Positions 63,997-64,000 of a stretch of 64,000 nucleotides of DNA are shown here, one piece after another (the stretch's first letter is position 1; the number at the start of each line of letters is the position of its first letter). Under the pieces are notes generated by a model. The model was given only the letters and a program-made list of their open reading frames with translations, was not told the DNA's origin and made no database searches. The position numbers and the translations under genes are program-made. Origin of the DNA: Shimia sp. R10_1 (GTDB taxonomy: Bacteria > Pseudomonadota > Alphaproteobacteria > Rhodobacterales > Rhodobacteraceae); the NCBI RefSeq assembly GCF_017744095.1, contig NZ_JAGHQX010000004.1:1-64000 (forward strand), read 5' to 3'.

Positions 63997-64000
63997 AATT

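Noticed and set aside
1..64000. tRNA, rRNA genes or a CRISPR array
   Set aside because: No regularly spaced repeats, tRNA cloverleaf sequences or rRNA stretches were recognised on either strand by eye; a dedicated scan would be needed to exclude small RNAs.

Overview
The window looks like chromosomal DNA of a marine alphaproteobacterium of the Rhodobacteraceae (Roseobacter group). The basis is gene content and order: senC-regA divergent from regB, followed by tsaE, amgK, murU, addB, addA and trxA; dnaQ-coaE-aroE-maf facing hemJ-rho-mnmE-mnmG-rsmG-parA-parB; then DUF454, hemW, rdgB, rph, hrcA and grpE. No species can be named from the sequence alone.

Positions 1-18.4 kb are an accessory, visibly AT-richer region. 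The window opens with the cut end of an IS3-family element. A tight leftward operon (10116 down to 246) then encodes a TIM-barrel U32-like protein, an Ldh_2-type NAD(P)H oxidoreductase, an ATP-grasp ligase, a PcaB/adenylosuccinate-lyase-type lyase, a PF04199 cyclase-type hydrolase and two paralogous GT-B-like glycosyltransferases. A nest of insertion sequences (an IS3-family element inside a decayed IS5-family element) separates it from a rightward operon (12525-17601): a DegT-type sugar aminotransferase, a CitE-like C-C bond lyase, an MmgE/PrpD protein and a TagF-like glycerophosphotransferase. A convergent GT2 glycosyltransferase follows. Together these look like one uncharacterised pathway that makes a small molecule and attaches it to a surface glycan or protein. 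This is the best candidate here for an undescribed system.

From 18.7 to 49 kb the region is core genome: ahcY, small genes of local interest (HD hydrolase, GNAT, DJ-1/PfpI with a divergent LysR), the RegB/RegA/SenC redox system, a PAS protein, tsaE, the AmgK-MurU recycling pair, AddAB, thioredoxin, an HslVU locus split by two unrelated genes, an MFS transporter, Smr, MltA, Tim44-like, FxsA, SecB, and the leftward dnaQ-coaE-aroE-maf group.

The 49.07-49.49 kb gap between divergent maf and hemJ has the marks of the chromosomal origin: DnaA boxes, an AT-rich stretch and several GANTC sites. Genes on both sides are transcribed away from it. Two perfect parS sites lie inside mnmG and rsmG just upstream of parAB, and a near-perfect third lies at 22.2 kb. 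The right end carries tRNA modification, partition, nucleotide hygiene and heat-shock genes, then a Hint-domain protein, an IalB-like secreted protein and an asparaginase.
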